Numbered from the stretch's first letter, positions 18,101 through 27,541 are shown. The stretch: 50,898 nt of DNA from Gracilaria vermiculophylla (GCA_019155205.2 JAHNZQ020003146.1:575324-626221); one strand, 5' to 3'. The notes: generated from the letters alone by a model not told the origin. Made by a program: numbers and translations.

Positions 18101-19852
18101 AGTGTTGGGGTATGGATGAGCGTGTGGAGCGAAAATTACGCCAAAGCTTCCGTTTATTGGTATATGCTTGTGTTCATCGCCCTTGGAGCGACATCTGTGT
18201 TGTGCGGTGGTATATCGGTGTTTTGTTTGGCATCTGCTTCGTTGCAAGCGTCATTATCAATACACCGACAACTAATTCTCTCTGTTCTGAGGGCTCCGAT
18301 AAGCTTCTTCGATTCAACACCTGAGGGTCGCCTAATGAATAGGTTTAACAATGACGTTGACCGCCTTGATACTCAGATTGCATTCAGAGCAAGAGATGTA
18401 TTTGGTCTGGTGGTGATCATGGGCATCAGGTTTGGTATGCTTCTTTGGGCGATTCCTTGGTTCGTGCTCGTGATTCTTGTTGTAGTATTTATTCTGTGGA
18501 TTATACAAGAGCATTTCCGACGGGCTACTGTCGATTTGAGGCGATTGGAAGCGCTATCATTTAGCCCGCTGTACTCTCACTTTGCTGAAACAATCAGTGG
18601 AGTGGTGACAATTCGAGCATTCAAAGACGCAGCCCGCGTCATTCATGCCAATTCACATCACACAGATCACATGCTTAAGACCACTTTTGCAACAGCGTAC
18701 GCAAGGCGGTGGCTCTCGATGCGTATGAACACTGTTGCCTGTTTACTCACTCTGGTGACTACTGTGGTCCTTATGAACTCACCTTCTTCGAGAGTATCGC
18801 CGAGCATGAAAGGACTACTGTTGTCTTACGTAGTCAGCGTTGCGCGCGTCATGAGATGGACAGTAAAAGGAGTAACTGATCTTGAATCTCAGTTGAGCAG
18901 TATGGAGAGAATTTCGGAGTACTCAAGCGAGTCCTTCAAGAAAGAGGAGAAAGTCCCATCCGTTGCTCTCTCTTGGAATCATACAGATCAAGATAGAAAG
19001 CAGCGGAGCCATGGTATCAATGGATCACAATCTGACATGCCGATGACCGGCAAATTGTCCTCGGAAGAGAAGAGCTGGCCAAGAAACGGCCGAATTGTGT
19101 TTGACCAAGTCATCATGCGATATAGGTCGAATTTGGAGCCCGCATTGAAGAATATATCGTTTTGTATCGAGAGCGGGGAGCACATTGGGATCGTGGGTCG
19201 CACGGGTGCCGGAAAGTCTACTATGATACAAACTCTCTTCAGATTGTACGAACTAGAGGAGGGACACATACTTATCGACGGGGTGGACATTCACTCACTC
19301 ACTTTGCAACACCTGCGATCCAGAATAGGGGTCATACCTCAAGAACCTATATGTTTTTCGGGCACTATTCGATCGAATTTGGACATGATAAATCGTTATC
19401 CTGATCATGAAGTTCAACGCGCATTTGAGCTATGTGGACTGGCGCAAAGCTCAAAGGCCGAACTTGACCATGTAGTGAACGAGGGGGGGACAACTCTAAG
19501 CGTCGGTCAAAGACAGATGATGTGCTTAGGACGGGCACTCTTGCGTCAAAGTCAAGTCGTGGTGTTGGACGAAGCCACTTCCAGTGTTTCTGCTGAGATT
19601 GACTCAAGTATTCAGGAAACAATACGGAAAGAGATGGATGGCTGTACTGTATTAACGGTAGCGCATCGCTTAGAAACTGTTATGCGCTGTGACCGAATCA
19701 TGGTCATGCGGGGCGGTCGTGTGGCAGAGTTTGGGAGACCCTCCGATCTTTTGGCAACACATTCGCTTTTAAATGAACTTGTAGATGAAACAGGGCTACA
19801 GTCGGCAACTCGATTAAGAAGACTTGCTGGTGTTACCCCGCCGCCAATGTAA
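15182..19852 (+). CDS. ABC transporter, subfamily C (MRP type), full length
   Basis: Exporter of glutathione, glucuronide or other organic-anion conjugates, as known for the family; the substrate cannot be read from sequence. With ATG 15182 it has 1556 aa in one exon. An N-terminal hydrophobic region (several helices, about residues 55-220) suggests a TMD0-like extension before the first six-helix domain. NBD1: Walker A GSTAGGKST (about 663), signature LSGGQRAR (about 756), Walker B LMDDPLSAVD (about 777). The Asp in place of the catalytic Glu is usual in MRP NBD1. NBD2: Walker A GRTGAGKST (about 1337), signature LSVGQRQ (about 1439), Walker B VVLDEATSSVS (about 1460) with Glu present. NBD1 is therefore probably degenerate and NBD2 catalytic. 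The family organisation is complete. Alternative starts are 15089 and 15347. Confidence 0.9.
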   Translation: MPSGASDSEAVGAEAPRAVACPVASPRFVSPQPRLRFCSPPASHLRTPRFACRADMWPTMFHALLAACFVLRLLFVTPFFPSFISASANTHLLLSFLAIAPLPFIWVLPTRSAALSYCALVMLAIRSAYQPPVSLASLPRWRCLFWRLETPLYFFLISAQCILSPSFALAQLVLSIYTFFVFSVFIANLVHRARDRSLPLSVNTVLYLVFRERSPPAQLLLTVPPTVFNQSAFNLISFQWVTPLISAAFSRSLQHQDIIPMHHRLCSHESSRTFEAVWDAQAQILPNGTPPSLSRCLRITFGIPLLIATFPKFIAEIANMFSPILLRSIIQYLQSKSQHSSSPGYGLNLAFCLFLLNIFSTIMAQQFFLQVYAIKTTLYGSLVHSVFKKTVKLSPHSRSQYESGQIQNMMSTDCRTISNIPLFVHELWGSMLQVFFTLALLIHLLGWIPTLSSFSLVLLCIPIQSYIVRKTTKLTKSVSHMTDRRVNVISEVIKGIKLVKLYAWEIPFLRRIDNVRQQELQTLRSVHFLNVWNFLLTSGISTALTVLAFASYVALGYPFDAAVVFPAIALFDILWPAMLVFPRIIVNLSKSLSSLSRLQCFLTAEELTDASKHHHDRRSLHNLSENSTFDFKETVFRWGKHDSAGSIFTRSFSIPEGSLVAIVGSTAGGKSTLLAGMLGELDTLSGEFFASPSKRVSFCDQIPFIQNATVRDNILFGKLYNKDLYETTISACCLLPDLRTLPAGDATEIGSRGVNLSGGQRARVAMARAVYNEPDICLMDDPLSAVDANVGRHLFEKCIVSQMRGKTRILATNHLHMASSQHVDMVIVVDNGNVVETGRRSDLLRDRDSEFSRLLEKSGATVGKSLSQSTESDAVPSRDEFVDFAVNEGLGSDRFAAEHSMKSLGEKEKLNLLHDPRCANYGAIEAGQLTTKETKEEGVVKFHHLQTYLLRMGLVQWVLPTGFFKFMELAIAASVGVWMSVWSENYAKASVYWYMLVFIALGATSVLCGGISVFCLASASLQASLSIHRQLILSVLRAPISFFDSTPEGRLMNRFNNDVDRLDTQIAFRARDVFGLVVIMGIRFGMLLWAIPWFVLVILVVVFILWIIQEHFRRATVDLRRLEALSFSPLYSHFAETISGVVTIRAFKDAARVIHANSHHTDHMLKTTFATAYARRWLSMRMNTVACLLTLVTTVVLMNSPSSRVSPSMKGLLLSYVVSVARVMRWTVKGVTDLESQLSSMERISEYSSESFKKEEKVPSVALSWNHTDQDRKQRSHGINGSQSDMPMTGKLSSEEKSWPRNGRIVFDQVIMRYRSNLEPALKNISFCIESGEHIGIVGRTGAGKSTMIQTLFRLYELEEGHILIDGVDIHSLTLQHLRSRIGVIPQEPICFSGTIRSNLDMINRYPDHEVQRAFELCGLAQSSKAELDHVVNEGGTTLSVGQRQMMCLGRALLRQSQVVVLDEATSSVSAEIDSSIQETIRKEMDGCTVLTVAHRLETVMRCDRIMVMRGGRVAEFGRPSDLLATHSLLNELVDETGLQSATRLRRLAGVTPPPM

Positions 19853-20025
19853 GTATCTAGCACCAATATCACAGATTCAAAGCTATAAAAATTCTCAGAA
19901 ACTAAGGAAACCAGCTGGACTGAGGTGGGTTGTTGTACCGCTGGGAACCAAGAAACGCGGAGACGGTCTGCACGACCGATGAAAAAACAATGCCATCCTT
20001 GCAGCATTTACCTCGAATTTTGAGA
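19853..20025. other. Convergent 3' spacer
   Basis: Short region between the ABCC stop and the stop of the small secreted gene on the other strand. No gene seen. Confidence 0.5.
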
Positions 20026-20325
20026 TTATGCAGTCTTTGAAATTTGTGGGAGAGGCGATGAGAATTGAATACAGCAGCGAACTCCTAAACGTCCGTCCTC
20101 CCTCGCGCATCCCTGAATCATGCATGCGCGAATGCCCGTATTCGAGCATATATACTTGGTTAGCAGTTGTTCGACTTTGGTAACTGCACACGGTAGGTGA
20201 CACGGGCAGACGGAATCCTTGCGAAGGGCCTCCTTGAGCAGAGTGGATGTTGATAAATCTGATGCGAGAACATGTAACGGCAGTAAACACACGAGGGCAA
20301 GGGCAGCAAGTAAAAGACGATTCAT
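20026..20325 (-). CDS. Small secreted Cys-rich protein, unrecognised
   Basis: A 99-aa ORF from ATG 20325 (a second in-frame ATG at 20340 would add MLINI). Residues 1-21 are a clear signal peptide: basic start MNR, hydrophobic LLLAALALVCLLP, and probable cleavage after HVLA. The mature part (about 78 aa) has eight Cys (C-x-C, then LPC, YIC, RAC, GC, RCC), an even number that suits four disulfides. I recognise no family. A second small secreted Cys-rich gene lies 2.6 kb away on the same strand (22616-22984), but I see no alignable similarity. The role is unknown; a wall, matrix or antimicrobial function would be speculation. No intron is needed. Confidence 0.45.
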   Translation of the reverse strand: MNRLLLAALALVCLLPLHVLASDLSTSTLLKEALRKDSVCPCHLPCAVTKVEQLLTKYICSNTGIRACMIQGCAREDGRLGVRCCIQFSSPLPQISKTA

Positions 20326-20340
20326 GATGTTGATCAGCAC

Positions 20341-21445
20341 GAGAAAGCAAGAAAAGTTCGATCAAGTATTCGGCGGTCCAAGAAAGTGTAGTGTACAAAA
20401 ACTGGTTCAATCCTTCTGAAGCGTGATGGCTACCAATCTCGGAAGTCAGGGGCGATGGTCTTTGTAATGAATTCATAAGGTACGAGCATTATCTGCGCTT
20501 TACACAGTCGACGTGGCAGAGACACGGAATTGGTTTCATATCCCGACATCAAGAAAATGTGGGGCCGTGCAGATAGAGAAACAAAATTGAATTACGTCTA
20601 TTGAATTGTGTTCACTGTTGCTCGGCAACGAGAACCAAATCAGCGTGCCAATTATTGGGCTTGTGTGGAGTGCATAATTATGGCTTGTTCGATCGTTGTT
20701 GCTTCCACCGAGCCCGTGATTGGAAAGGAACATGTTGCTGATCAAAGTTACGAAGGATGAGTTGATGTTGCAACTGCGCGTGATTTGTGAAGCGAACGGG
20801 CCTAATCACTTGTTGGCCTCGAGTGCATTTCCCTCTGCATTCTCTTTTCGGAGTGGACAGCATGAGAGAGTGTTAAAGCAGGCGAATGGTGAAACGGGCT
20901 GTTGGTGATCGTTACAACCAATTTTTGTTGAGGAGGGAGGTACTGCATGCTAATACTGCGCGATTAAGAATATAGGGGGCAAAGCAGCTATGGGCCATGT
21001 ACTTTGACGGTTAGCGTTCCTAGCGTTACTGTAGCTGTAGAATGATGTTTTTGGTGCACGCATGCCCACGTTCTGATAAGGAACTGGAGGTATGTGCGAG
21101 TTTAAGCAATAAGCATCCGGGGTAGACTTATTGGAGGGACTACCATACTCGCTTCTCACGAAGACTGTGGGTTGCGGCCTAAACAATTAACAGCTGCGTG
21201 GCAGAGCACGTGATGCGCCGGAGTCCGTTCGCACATGAGAAGGTTCTCCATTGGGACTGGGCTGCTCATGGTCACCGCTGATTCGGGAAACCAATGCTGT
21301 CATAAAAAAAAGAAAAAAAAATCTCACAAGAAACCGCTTTTCACAGAAGCCACGTCAAAGCGCTCAACTTCCACTGCCAGGGCAAACCTATCTCTTCCAG
21401 AGCACAACACCAAACGGTCCGAAGAAGCCAGAATCATCCGCAGTC
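20341..21445. other. 1.1 kb intergenic, no firm gene
   Basis: A 78-codon minus-strand ORF (20950-21186) would start divergently from the plastid-type gene. Its composition is ordinary, but it has no signal, domain or family I know, so I do not call it. Other ORFs are short. Confidence 0.4.
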
Positions 21446-22072
21446 ATGGCGTTCGTGAGCTCTTTCACAGCAAACTCCTTCGCCAAACCAACCGCCCGTA
21501 GTTTTACTCTCCACCGCAATGTTTGTCCTCACGCTTCTCACAAGAACGGTGCCGGAGACGATGACTCGCAGAACTTCCGTCCGTTAGACCCACCGTTCAA
21601 TAATTCTTTTCAACCATTTGACGGTTCCAAGCCGCTGCTGCCGCCGTGGCGACCATCCTCGCTCGAGGATGAGTTTGGTTACTCTGCGAAAAGAGTCGTT
21701 TCAAGAGAAAGGTCACAGCCGGCGTTTCGAAAGATTGTCAAGGTTGAAAAGGCAGGCTTTGCCACAATGTTTGCCGAAGTCGTGCAGGAGCTTGATGATG
21801 AGAACGGCAGAATTTGGTTGAGGCCCTTGTTACTAACTAATCATTGCAAGGACACTGCAGTCGATTTGAGGGGCGCAGCCGATGTCGTGCTTGACAAGAA
21901 GTCCGTTTGTGAGGTGGATAGCGAGACCAAATTGAGGCTGTCCGTCAATTTGATTGCTACGGAAGAAGATGTTGTTGATAGAGTTGTTTCGGATGAGCGT
22001 TGGGGTGAGGTCGGTACTAATGCAGTCCTGGCATTCATGAAGAGATTGGCCGAAGGGAAAGAATGCATCTGA
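21446..22072 (+). CDS. Putative plastid-targeted protein of unknown function
   Basis: A 208-aa product from ATG 21446; the frame is open from 21251, but the upstream part is Lys-rich and less protein-like. The N-terminus MAFVSSFTANSFAKPTARSF is rich in Ser/Thr/Ala and Arg/Lys with Phe at position 3, fitting a red-algal or glaucophyte plastid transit peptide. Residues 45-75 are Pro-rich. The C-terminal half (about 95-208) looks like a compact alpha/beta domain (WLRPLLL, AADVVLD, LRLSVNLIATEEDVVDRVV, a helix ending in MKRLAEG) and is probably the conserved part. I do not recognise the family; it could be a small photosynthesis accessory factor. The gene appears intronless. Confidence 0.65.
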   Translation: MAFVSSFTANSFAKPTARSFTLHRNVCPHASHKNGAGDDDSQNFRPLDPPFNNSFQPFDGSKPLLPPWRPSSLEDEFGYSAKRVVSRERSQPAFRKIVKVEKAGFATMFAEVVQELDDENGRIWLRPLLLTNHCKDTAVDLRGAADVVLDKKSVCEVDSETKLRLSVNLIATEEDVVDRVVSDERWGEVGTNAVLAFMKRLAEGKECI

Positions 22073-22615
22073 ACATCTTGTATAATGTTTTATGTCTCAT
22101 AGACTAAGTGTATCATCTAGAGCGTCGAGACGAAAGCTTCTCAAACTTTTCACAGTCTTTCCACATTCTTTGGGGGCCTCCTGCTTCGGAGTGACCGAAA
22201 ATTACGAGGCCTTTCAATTGTTCCCATAGCAAAACTCGCGCGGCTAAGCCAGGTTGCAACAAGTTCGATCATCAATAAAAATCTCAAGCCGATACGCCAC
22301 TGTTAGGGAAATAAAAACATTCTCAAAGTCCGCCTCGAAAGGTAATCCTTGCATGCGTGTGTTTTCAAAGGTTCCGAATATTGTGTTTCTTCAATCGGGA
22401 TGCAAGTGGCAATCAGCGCGACATGCGTTGTTGCGAATTGTAATCGGTTGTGGTCCGTGAGTCTCGCCTTGTACGAAAACAATGTTTAGTGTGAAAGTGG
22501 CGTTATTTATGTCAAGAACATAGAAGAAGCAAAAATACCAAGCCAATAGTTGTTGCACTGAAACACGGTCTATCTGCTATCTGCCGCCGAGCACAAAGTT
22601 GGCGGCGATTCAGTG
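22073..22615. other. Convergent 3' intergenic region, no gene seen
   Basis: 540 bp between two convergent stops. It contains AATAAAA-like stretches near 22274-22315 but nothing convincing beyond that. Confidence 0.5.
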
Positions 22616-22984
22616 TCAACCTATAGCCGACGCACGAACTATGACTCCTCTATCTTTGATACATTCTTCGACGGCCGGAAATACACAACTGGCAACCGTA
22701 TCACCGCCGCAAGAAGGAAACTTTCGTTGCATGCATTTTATAGCGGCCGCAAGGTTGTCACGTAATGGCTTGGAACAAAAATCGACTTGGAAATTGAAGA
22801 AAAAGCACCCGTTGTTAACCTTGACCTCCAGGCCTTTTGCTCCTTGCACGTCACACGTGGGGGAGACCTGCACGAAGGACGACGTGATGCATGTTTGCTT
22901 GCATGGAACGGGCAATTGTACCGCTGCCGAAACAGCGAATATAGCGTAGCACATGGAGAGTAGGAAGACTGCTATGCGTCTCAT
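22616..22984 (-). CDS. Small secreted Cys-rich protein, unrecognised
   Basis: A 122-aa ORF. Residues 1-20 are a signal peptide (MRR, hydrophobic IAVFLLSMCYAIFAV, small residues SAA). The mature part has nine Cys spread over about 100 residues (PCKQTC, PTC, NGC, DFC, IKC, PSC, ASC, EEC) with hydrophobic segments GCFFFNFQVDF and FPAVEEC, so it is probably a globular disulfide-rich domain rather than a peptide. I know no family for it. A canonical TATA box lies 91 bp upstream, unlike most genes here, which suggests strong or regulated expression. Its neighbour at 20026 is of the same general type. Confidence 0.55.
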   Translation of the reverse strand: MRRIAVFLLSMCYAIFAVSAAVQLPVPCKQTCITSSFVQVSPTCDVQGAKGLEVKVNNGCFFFNFQVDFCSKPLRDNLAAAIKCMQRKFPSCGGDTVASCVFPAVEECIKDRGVIVRASAIG

Positions 22985-23074
22985 GGTGATGTTCGATGAT
23001 GTAGATGAGTGTGAAGGCTGTACAAATGGCGTGCGGTTGAGCCGGGCAGGGCGCCGACGACCATGGTGCGACGG

Positions 23075-23082
23075 TTTTTATA
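23075..23082 (-). promoter_or_regulatory. TATA box of the 22616-22984 gene
   Basis: TATAAAAA on the minus strand, 91 bp before the ATG. A start about 30 bp downstream would leave a 5' UTR of roughly 60 nt. Confidence 0.55.
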
Positions 23083-23144
23083 CGGACAGTATTTGTGATG
23101 AGGCGCTGTGAAAGACAAGTCGCCAGTCAAACTCATGCAAACAG

Positions 23145-23510
23145 ATGGCTGGCTCTAGAACTGGTGGCGGGAAAAAGTGGCGAAAGCGGGTGGAGGTGCA
23201 AGTGCTTGAGAGATGGAACAAAGCGAGAAGGCGATGCCAATCAATTCGAAGATTTGCAAGTAAATGGCTGTGTCAAACGAACAGTTTAGAAAGGATGCCC
23301 CCCCCCCCCCTTGTTGCAGACCCTAACGCCAATGTGCTGGTTTTGCCAAATCGAGAGCTGTTGAGGTTTGATTACAAAGCGTTTGCTGGCGAAAATGATG
23401 TGTTGCAGCGCCCATTCGCTGAGGGCGTGACAAAAACGGGTTGCAAAGATTTGGGACAGCTACACGAAAAGCGCTTCCCGCGCGTGTCTGCGACAAACGG
23501 CACAAGTTGA
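23145..23510 (+). CDS. Uncertain 121-aa ORF
   Basis: Starts MAGSRTGGGKKWRKRVEVQV with a strongly basic first 45 residues, then a Pro tract encoded by a long poly-C run (23298-23310), then a more ordinary segment (NVLVLPNRELLRFDYKAFAG). It would share a short divergent promoter with the Cys-rich gene at 22984. I recognise no family. The opposite strand is also open here (23323-23946), so one or both frames are chance. Low confidence. Confidence 0.2.
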   Translation: MAGSRTGGGKKWRKRVEVQVLERWNKARRRCQSIRRFASKWLCQTNSLERMPPPPLVADPNANVLVLPNRELLRFDYKAFAGENDVLQRPFAEGVTKTGCKDLGQLHEKRFPRVSATNGTS

Positions 23511-25339
23511 ATTCACATGGTGAGAAGTACTGAGCATCACGCTGGGCAGCAACAGTCGTGCGACAGTGAATCAAGGGCGTAGTGATGTTTGTGTTTGACA
23601 AGATCTCGGTGGAAAAGGATGCTGACGATGAAAATCGTGCACGTCTCCAATCGTGCGGGAGTGTGCCCGCGGGGGGTGGTGCGCGTGGCAAGGTTGATGG
23701 CAGATTTGGGCGCATGGCATCACCAAAGCAATGGCCATGAATGGATGCTGCAAAACGATCGTTCACCTCATTCGACGGTTTTTTTATGATGAAATCAATT
23801 TTGGTCAGCAATTTGTAACGCATGACTGCGACCTCGCAGTAAGCTGGACGAGCTGTGCAGCTGTCAGCTGCCTCTTCGAAACGATATCCACAGCTGGCAC
23901 AGAATATGTGCATGATCTGTTTCCCGGCACCACCCGCGCGCCCCATCTCACCGTGGTGCGCTTTTCCACTGAGCTCTCGACAGAATCATTGTCATTATCA
24001 AACATGGAAACAGCAGTTGAGTTTTTATCTTCTGATGAAGAATCTGATGATTTATTTTCTATACTTAATTGGTTCCTTTATCGTTATAGATATCGTGATA
24101 CAAGTGAGTTCAAACTTGAACTATGGCACTGTAGCTCTGCGACCATAAAAAAGACGCAAGTACAGCTGTTTCTCTACGATCTGCGCCAACAGAAGCGGTT
24201 TCAACAGTGCCAAGGCAGAACCTCTTGCATCCAACTTTCATCATTCAAAATGTCGTAAAATACCCCATCGACATCAACCAAATTGAATCACCTTATTCGC
24301 TCGTTGTTGTGCGGTGAAAAAGTGTCTTGCAACAAAAATACTGAGCGCAAAATGGCACGTTTAAAAATCTCGCGATTTAATGCATTTAGAAAGCCCCAAA
24401 AACATCAAATCCACACCCATGTGCGTGCTCGAAAGGGGGACGTACAATGAGCGAGTGAGCGAGTATTGAAACACCCACGCTCTGTCATTCAATGTTTGTG
24501 TAGCAGAAAATAGCTATCTAACATCAAGATACAGTACTCTAGAGAGCAGGAGCTGTTTTTCTCCTCACCATGTTCATTGCTGCGAACAGCTTGAGAAAAG
24601 TGCCCATCGACTATGCCTTCATACCAATTGTAACGCTTTCGTGTCCTTTCGGTTTATGCAATCATCCCCTCATGTGAATGTGGTCGCGCTTTGAGAACCT
24701 GTAAAACCCATAGTTTACGGGAAACCAGAAAAATGGAAAATAATGTTTCTGTTCCAACGTTGGGTGCCGTGTGTCTGAGAGATTGACAACGTACTTGAAA
24801 GCTGCAGAGATCAAGTCATGGTGCACTGAAATGGCTATGTACTACATGTTGCACACCAGTAGAATGTATTGAGATTGAATGACTTAATACTTTGCCCACT
24901 GTTCCAGCAGCTGAAGCTTTGGATGTCAGTAAAGTGCGTGCTTTTCTTTTTCAGTATCGAAAGCGCAATACAAACATAAAAGCCCGATTCCGCCTTCGGG
25001 AAACAGTTCGGAGACCTGGGAGCGTTAAAGCTTTTCCAACAGTACAGTTTTTTGGGGATAGAATCGTATCCGAGGATGGTTGTCGATGTTATTAAGTAAG
25101 GAGCATTTCGGGATGCGTGCACGCACAGGGTTTCGCTGCGAAGCAATGTTTGGATGGCAACTCAGAAACTGGCAGGTGCGCGGGAGACGGGAACGAGACG
25201 CATTTGCACGATGAAATGGATCAGCAGCGCAGATCATCTCAAAACGGTGCGGCGCGCATGACCGCGTGATCATCTGCGTGTGCACACGCTCACTGCGCCC
25301 CGTCGGCGGGCGGCGGCGCAGCCGCGTGGGGTAGCCGAC
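23511..25339. other. 1.8 kb without a supported gene
   Basis: Overlapping ORFs on both strands near 23.6-24.2 kb have no recognisable domain. From 24.2 to 25.1 kb the DNA is AT-rich with only short ORFs. I searched for tRNA T-loop-like motifs and found none convincing. Confidence 0.5.
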
Positions 25340-25906
25340 ATGAACCAAGGCGAGGCGCAAGCGCGCGCGGCTGACGCCGAGCTCCCGCTGGCGCTGTACG
25401 ACGCGTTCCTCAGCGCAAACAATCTCAGCGACGACCTCAACGGCGAGCTGCTGTACCAGGTGTTCCAGGACCTGCTGCGCATCCGGCGGTGGACCAACCT
25501 GCGCGTGTGCCGCAGCGCGCGGCGCGCCTACATCGCCGGCTCGGCGGCGCGCGCCTTCGACTCCGTGTTCGGCAGCGGCGCCGACAGCGAGCACGCGGAC
25601 CGCACGCAGGTCGTGGTGCCGCTCAGCGCGTGCGACTCGCTGTCGCCGCGCGAGATGTACGCGCTGTGTGACGAGTGCGTGCACCCCGAACACGGCCACA
25701 AACTGCGGTGCGTCACGCTGGCCATCGTGGACGACGACAGCACGACGGCGTACTATCGCGTGATGAACGCCTGGGAGGAGATTGTGGACACGCGGTGGAA
25801 GACGAAGAAAGTGAGGACGGAGGAGGGCGGCGGAACGGAGGAGAAGGATGAAAACGACGTGGAGCAGCGAAGCGATTCGTCGCGCTCTGTGGACTCGGAT
25901 GACTAA
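25340..25906 (+). CDS. SEN15: tRNA-splicing endonuclease subunit Sen15
   Basis: Structural subunit of the heterotetrameric tRNA-intron endonuclease (with Sen2, Sen34, Sen54), which cuts introns from pre-tRNA. Predicted 188 aa from ATG 25340. The pattern follows human TSEN15: VFQDLLRIRRWTNLRV (helix before the strand region), then QVVVPLSACDSLSPREMYAL, then the hallmark strand VTLAIVDDDSTTAYYRVMNAW, matching the family's LAIVxxDSTxVYYK core. No catalytic Tyr/His/Lys triad is expected in this subunit. The C-terminal about 40 residues are acidic and Ser-rich, probably disordered. An in-frame ATG at 25280 gives a longer, low-complexity leader. Confidence 0.75.
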   Translation: MNQGEAQARAADAELPLALYDAFLSANNLSDDLNGELLYQVFQDLLRIRRWTNLRVCRSARRAYIAGSAARAFDSVFGSGADSEHADRTQVVVPLSACDSLSPREMYALCDECVHPEHGHKLRCVTLAIVDDDSTTAYYRVMNAWEEIVDTRWKTKKVRTEEGGGTEEKDENDVEQRSDSSRSVDSDD

Positions 25907-25984
25907 GCGGCGGCACAAGCAAAAAGGCACTAGCAGCTTTATGAAAAGGAGGGCTTAATTGCGGCAGCGTGCAGGGAAGGGGAC

Positions 25985-26004
25985 CAGAGAGAGAGAGAGA
26001 GAGA
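25985..26004. repeat. (GA)n tract
   Basis: GA dinucleotide run in the presumed 3' UTR of SEN15. Confidence 0.85.
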
Positions 26005-26077
26005 AAGCGGAAGTTAGAACAACAAAGAAGGGCTGGCAAAGTTGGCGCTTAAGTGTAGCGTGTTGGTGAACAAGATG

Positions 26078-26253
26078 TCATGTCCGCTGCTCGACGGCAT
26101 CGTGGCCATGATCTTCACGGCATTCGTTTTGCAGCTGTTGCTGCGGCTGTGCGAGCGGGGCAACGGCGGGAGCCACTTCTAACGCCCTGGGTGGCAACAA
26201 CGGAAACGCACGGGGAGGGTTGTGTGAGTGAGCGCAGGCGACAATGCAACGGC

Positions 26254-26285
<32 letters not shown>

Positions 26286-26527
26286 ACGAGCTTACTTTTC
26301 GGCGACAGCCAGGTTGGTGCGAATGGTGCCGAGGTCACGCCGAATGCGGTCGACCTGCTTCTCGAAGTCGCCGGGTTGGGCGCGCCGCTTGGGCTGCGAG
26401 CACAGAGCACAACTGTGCGTGAGTGGTGGCGGCGGGGAGTGGCGAGAAGCTGGGTGGCGCAAGGCAGACGTACCTTTGCAGGTGCAGGTTTGATATCGGG
26501 GTCGAGCTCGGAGGCAGCGCCGCTCAT
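26078..26527 (-). CDS. Small three-exon gene, unrecognised (26474-26527, 26296-26393, 26078-26186)
   Basis: Exon 1 encodes MSGAASELDPDIKPAPAK and ends at a GTACGT donor in phase 0. Intron 1 (26394-26473, 80 nt) ends GCTCGCAG. Exon 2 encodes PKRRAQPGDFEKQVDRIRRD and continues to LAVAEK, ending at a GTAAGC donor. Intron 2 (26187-26295) holds a GCGCGG-type repeat and ends CCACCCAG. Exon 3 reads ALEVAPAVAPLAQPQQQLQN and ends in TGA. The three exons total 261 nt, an exact codon multiple (86 aa). Exon 2 looks like a short amphipathic, probably coiled-coil helix. I do not recognise the family. The unspliced frame is also open, but it replaces the helix with low-complexity Arg/Pro sequence. Confidence 0.5.
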
Positions 26528-26710
26528 TGCGCGGGTCGGGCAGAGCGCGGACGGCGGCAGTGCGAGGCGCAGGTTTGTCGGGGGTGGGGGAGGGGGGGTG
26601 TGGCGGAGTTGGCGCAGGGCGGTGACGGCACGCAGGCGCGCGGCGAGTGCGAGTGTGGTGGAGGCAGTGGTGGAAACAAAACGCGCGCGTTTTGACGGCG
26701 CGCTTTATTA

Positions 26711-27141
26711 TTATGTGATGTAGGGCATAAACGGCTGCGCTGGGTCACGCTGCAGACGCCAACGGTGCAGCAGGAAGCTGAGCTCGTCGGTGGTGTCGTC
26801 GTCGACGCGGTGGGCGTCGGGGTGGGAGTTGGGGTCCGGGTCGGGGTCGCGGTCGGGGCCGCGGCGGGGGTCGGGCGCGGGCGGCGTGGAGGGGCGCAAG
26901 CGAGGGGGGTCGGGCGCACGCGCGTCGTCGGCGGGGGGCGGCGTGGATGGCGGCGTGGAGACGGGGCGCAGCACGTCTTCCATCATGGCGGTAAGCGCGG
27001 AGACGCTGATGGGGTGGCGCCAGCGCTTGGGGGCGGGCGGGCGCTGGATGCGGTGGCTGACGGGCAGCGGTAGCTTGGGGGCGCGCGCTCCGAACAGCGG
27101 CGTGCGTCTGGCGCGGCGCGAGGTGCTGGCTGGCGGCGGCA

Positions 27142-27181
<40 letters not shown>

Positions 27182-27541
27182 CGGCTTGTGGGGAGGCGCG
27201 TCTGCGGCGCCGTCGGGCGCCCGCGGGGGGCAGGCAGCGGCGGGGGCAGCGGGGGCGGCGGGGGCGGTGGGGGCGGTGGGGGCGGCGGGCGGCGGCAGCG
27301 GGTGGTGCGCAGAGCAGCAGGCGGCGCGGACGGCGGCGTGCGGCGGCGGCGGCGGTAGCTGCAGCTGCACTTGCTCGGCGGCGCGCATGGCGGCGGCGGC
27401 GGCAGCGGCGGCGGCGGACGGCGCGGCGGCCGGCGTGGACGGCGGCGACGAGATGGTGGTGGCGGCGGCGGCGATGGCGCGGCGCGACGCGGCGCGGCGC
27501 GGCGCGCTTGCGGCTGCTGCTGACGGACGACCCAACGGCAA
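26711..27541 (-). CDS. Pro/Ala-rich hypothetical protein
   Basis: A 276-aa ORF in which most of the length is low complexity: poly-Ala near residues 33-55, long Pro runs near 120-140 encoded by a GGC repeat, and DPDPDP runs. Two segments look constrained: residues about 145-190 (TPLFGARAPKLPLPVSHRIQ, then a short helix SALTAMMEDVL) and the C-terminus (ELSFLLHRWRLQRDPAQPF). These may be interaction motifs in a disordered regulator. Several ATGs are possible (27541, or Met 51). It is divergent from RPN11. The other frames are open here too because of GC bias, so the reading frame itself is not secure. Confidence 0.4.
27141..27180. repeat. (GGC)n trinucleotide array
   Basis: About 13 uninterrupted GGC units on the plus strand, within the Pro-rich ORF. 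Confidence 0.9.

Noticed and set aside
20399..20410. GGTTCAATCC, resembling a tRNA T-loop
   Set aside because: One base short of the usual loop and no acceptor, D or anticodon stems around it.
23323..23946. 207-codon minus-strand ORF
   Set aside because: No signal, domain or bias; the opposite strand is equally open.
26075..26182. 35-codon plus-strand ORF with one hydrophobic segment, antisense to the small three-exon gene
   Set aside because: Overlaps exon 3 of the better-supported spliced gene. Hydrophobicity can arise from the complement of its Gln/Glu/Asp codons.
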